From: Phycisphaerales bacterium
GTDB taxonomy: Bacteria; Planctomycetota; Phycisphaerae; Tepidisphaerales; Tepidisphaeraceae
Assembly (NCBI GenBank): GCA_028288775.1
Contig: JAQGHP010000685.1
Location: 1-7,545, forward strand
Direction: 5' to 3'
DNA length: 7,545 bases
Below are positions 6,015 to 7,545 of the stretch, in pieces; within the stretch, counting starts at the first letter, position 1; each line of letters begins with the position of its first letter. The notes under the pieces were generated by a model. That model did not search any database. It saw only the letters and a program-made list of their open reading frames with translations, and had not been told where the DNA came from. The position numbers and the translations under genes are program-made.

Positions 6015-6082
6015 AACCGCGAAGCCGCGAAGAAATGCGGGAGAGGTGTCGCCACAAATGGACACAGATGAACACGGATGGG
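6015..6082. repeat. AACCGCGAAG-type and CACAGATG-type dispersed repeat fragments
   Basis: Positions 6015-6039 hold AACCGCGAAGCCGCGAAG and flanking bases. Positions 6053-6082 hold three degenerate copies of a ten-base unit: CACAAATGGA, CACAGATGAA, CACGGATGGG. Both resemble short repeats I know as widespread in planctomycete and verrucomicrobial intergenic DNA; that identification is from memory. Their other-strand translation gives phantom peptides such as FICVHLW. Confidence 0.65.
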
Positions 6083-6095
6083 GAAAATCTTTCCT

Positions 6096-6207
6096 GTGAC
6101 ATGGGCGTCCCGCCCATGCTTGATGCGTCTGCAATTTCAGGGAAATTCTGTTGCCAATTGCTTTGGTAATTCTTACGCATCTGGCACGGGCGGGACGCCC
6201 GTGTCAC
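6096..6207. repeat. Inverted repeat with 33-base arms
   Basis: The left arm 6096-6128 (GTGACATGGGCGTCCCGCCC and onward) pairs with 6175-6207 with only a few mismatches across 33 bases, around a 46-base loop. The loop holds its own perfect stem AATTTC-AGG-GAAATT at 6133-6147. Each arm also contains a GGGCGTCCCGCCC-type palindrome, so the whole can fold as one long hairpin or two short ones. Confidence 0.85.
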
Positions 6208-6274
6208 GTTGGAGCACGATTTCGTTCGGCAGGCGGAGAAGGGACGTTCGGCGGAGTCCAACCTCCAAGAGCAA

Positions 6275-7372
6275 TTACCGCAATGTTCCGCCAACAAGGT
6301 CCGTGCGATATTCGGAGGGCGTGGGCCGGACGATTTTCTCTGCGGGTCGTGATTGGCTTGGGCGGGACGAATTCCGCGCGATCGCGGGATCGTTCGCGGC
6401 GGTTCTTCCCGCATGCACCAGCGCCCAGCGCAACGAAAAACCGGCAGCCAGTCCGCTGATCGCCGAGCCGATGTTCGCCCACTTCTTCGCCCGCCCGCGC
6501 AGCGGCAGGAGCTTGAGGATTTCCGCCACGGCAAGCCCGGTGAACCCGCCCCAGATGTGCGGCGCCCATTTGCCGCGCGTCAGCGGGCGGGCGTTTTTCC
6601 CCAGAGATCGCAGGTACGCCCACAGGAACACCGCCTCGGCGAGATTGCTGGCGGTGTCGATGGTATCGAGCGCGCGGTGGGCCGCGTCGTCGGGGGAACC
6701 TTCGTCCATGGCTGACAGGACGAGGCTCGTGGCCATCGCTCCGGTGCCAATCGCGCTGGACATGAACAACGGCCCGAGCCAAGTATTGCGGCACCAGATC
6801 GGGTTGGCGGTGCAACTGAGCAGCACGCCGGTGTACCCGCCCAGCATGAGCGCCAGCGGCACGCCCGCCGCGTCGCTGATGAGCAGGAGCGTTCCGTCAA
6901 TGATCTTGGAGGCGATGCCGCGGTCTTTGGGCGAGGCGGTCTTCAGATACTCCCGCACCACCGCCGCCGAGGCCGCGGCCCCGAATCCCGTCAGTACCCA
7001 GCTCCCCAGGTTCATGGGCGTTGTCGGCTTCCAGACGCGCAGCATGTGGTGGAATCGGCGGGGGTCGCCCAGATCATGAATCAGCAACGGCGGGCTGGGC
7101 AGGAGCGCGGCAAAGGAGGTGTACGTCGCGGCCTTGGTGAGCGCGCGGTAGCGGGGCCCGCCGAAACGCTCGGCCGTCCGCCCGATCACGTACGCCCCCG
7201 CCGCGATTCCGCCGAGGAAGAAGTACGTCGCGATCTCCCACTTCCACACCGGCGGCTGCAAGAATGAGACATCGTAATACGAGGGCTCATCCCGCGGCGA
7301 TTTGTAATCATGCGCCGACAGTGCCTGCGGGCCGGAAGGTTGCCGATCAATACGCGTATCAACGCCGGGCAT
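6275..7372 (-). CDS. NrfD/PsrC-family membrane subunit (quinone-interacting)
   Basis: From the ATG at 7372 the protein has 365 residues and eight hydrophobic segments, at about 47-64, 84-102, 122-139, 161-186, 198-219, 234-254, 273-291 and 298-319. That is the usual count for NrfD/PsrC proteins. Family-typical stretches are PPVWKWEIATYFFLGG near the first helix, DLGDPRRF at 100-107 followed by MLRVWKPTTPMNLGSW, and LGGYTGVLLS at 177-186. Such subunits carry no cofactor; they exchange electrons between quinone and an iron-sulfur partner in molybdoenzyme or cytochrome complexes. Longer starts at 7408 and 7453 exist, but the latter lies inside a dispersed repeat (its first residues translate the palindrome), and only 7372 has a proper AGGAG. 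No iron-sulfur or catalytic subunit occurs in the 173 bases upstream. The last 40 or so residues are a polar tail without family features. Confidence 0.88.
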   Translation of the reverse strand: MPGVDTRIDRQPSGPQALSAHDYKSPRDEPSYYDVSFLQPPVWKWEIATYFFLGGIAAGAYVIGRTAERFGGPRYRALTKAATYTSFAALLPSPPLLIHDLGDPRRFHHMLRVWKPTTPMNLGSWVLTGFGAAASAAVVREYLKTASPKDRGIASKIIDGTLLLISDAAGVPLALMLGGYTGVLLSCTANPIWCRNTWLGPLFMSSAIGTGAMATSLVLSAMDEGSPDDAAHRALDTIDTASNLAEAVFLWAYLRSLGKNARPLTRGKWAPHIWGGFTGLAVAEILKLLPLRGRAKKWANIGSAISGLAAGFSLRWALVHAGRTAANDPAIARNSSRPSQSRPAEKIVRPTPSEYRTDLVGGTLR

Positions 7373-7377
7373 CGGGG

Positions 7378-7392
7378 CTCCTGTAACAGGAG
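7378..7392 (-). promoter_or_regulatory. Ribosome binding site of the NrfD-like gene inside a palindrome
   Basis: On the - strand AGGAG occupies 7382-7378, five bases before the ATG at 7372. It is one half of the perfect inverted repeat CTCCTGT-A-ACAGGAG at 7378-7392. In RNA this gives a six-base stem with a three-base loop that would mask the ribosome binding site. It may also be a protein operator. Confidence 0.6.
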
Positions 7393-7412
7393 AAGGGCTT
7401 CGTGACATTTCC

Positions 7413-7451
7413 GTGGCACGGGCGGCCCGCCCGTGTGCGGTACTCCGCCGC
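7413..7451. repeat. GGGCGGCCCGCCC palindrome element, copy B
   Basis: This is the same element as at 5944-5984, in the same orientation and two bases shorter after the main palindrome (7417-7435), with the GCGGTACTCCGC part conserved. With copy A it brackets the NrfD-like gene as direct repeats about 1.47 kb apart. Confidence 0.9.
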
Positions 7452-7487
7452 ATTGGCCGGTACGCCGACCGTCCACGGCCCGTGTGG

Positions 7488-7545
7488 CACAGCCGCCCCC
7501 GGCTGTGTCTTTGCTTTCCGCCTACAGCGGAATCACAGCCGGGGC
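7488..7545. repeat. CACAGCCG hairpin element, cut by the window edge
   Basis: CACAGCCG (7488-7495) and CGGCTGTG (7500-7507) form a perfect eight-base stem with a CCCC loop. TTCCGC-CTACA-GCGGAA at 7516-7532 is a second stem. At 7534 another CACAGCCGGGG begins and runs off the end, so the element probably continues as a repeat of the first hairpin. Confidence 0.8.

Larger units (their letters stand above)
5932..6274. other. Repeat-rich gap between two convergent genes
   Basis: No gene is visible. The gap between the + strand membrane protein and the - strand NrfD-like gene is almost filled by several short repeat families, listed separately. Their strong GC hairpins could act as a bidirectional transcription barrier, though none has a T-tract. 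Open frames crossing it translate repeat units (for example FICVHLW from the CACAGATG element) and are not genes. Confidence 0.7.

Noticed and set aside
5157..6071. Alternate-frame + strand open reading frame within the glycosyltransferase-like gene
   Set aside because: It is Arg/Pro-rich, runs past the real stop into repeats, and lacks the hydrophobic segments of the true frame.
6078..7079. Long + strand open frame opposite the NrfD-like gene
   Set aside because: It begins inside the inverted repeat and continues antisense to a well-supported NrfD protein. Its peptide is Arg/Ser/Pro-rich with no domain.
7373..7453. N-terminal extension of the NrfD-like protein to 7408 or 7453
   Set aside because: The first residues from 7453 (MRRSTAHGRAARATE) translate the dispersed palindrome, and neither start has a good ribosome site, unlike the ATG at 7372.

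Overview
The window is high-GC bacterial DNA that looks planctomycetal. The evidence is the gene content (signal-anchored VWA proteins beside an ExbB/TolQ-like channel) and the density of short dispersed palindromic repeats, such as GGGGCAGACATTCTTGTCTG, GGGCGGCCCGCCC-type palindromes and CACAGATGAACACGGATG-type units. These give phantom ORFs of a kind I associate with that phylum and its relatives. The taxonomic call is inference; no marker gene is present.

Layout. Positions 72-2689 hold two tandem paralogues on the + strand. Each has a short cytoplasmic N-terminus, one membrane helix with a TonB/TolA-like S-x3-H motif, a glycine-rich linker and a C-terminal von Willebrand factor A (VWA) domain with MIDAS residues. 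A 296-base leader with a good sigma70-like promoter candidate separates them. Positions 2690-3072 are non-coding: a (GTGCTGA)6 tandem repeat, a long hairpin with a GATTAA/GATTAG hexamer array in one arm, then the leader of the next gene. Positions 3073-3936 encode an ExbB/TolQ/MotA-like channel with a signal peptide and a Pro/Ala-rich tail. Positions 3937-4470 are a repeat field with seven copies of a 23-base palindromic unit. Positions 4471-5931 encode a multi-pass GT-C type glycosyltransferase-like membrane protein. Positions 5932-6274 are a second repeat field between convergent genes. Positions 7372-6275 on the - strand encode an NrfD/PsrC-type eight-helix membrane subunit. Positions 7373-7545 are a third repeat field.

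How the genes may work together. The first three genes form a plausible module. The ExbB-like protein would couple proton flow to conformational work, and the two VWA proteins would act like TonB or TolA, with an Asp/Ser/Thr metal-binding adhesion domain in place of the usual C-terminal domain. No ExbD/TolR-like gene is visible, and the channel has Lys where E. coli ExbB has Glu176, so the coupling mechanism would be non-standard. This is the best candidate for an undescribed system here. The glycosyltransferase-like gene and the NrfD-like gene show no obvious link to it or to each other. The NrfD gene has no iron-sulfur partner within the window.
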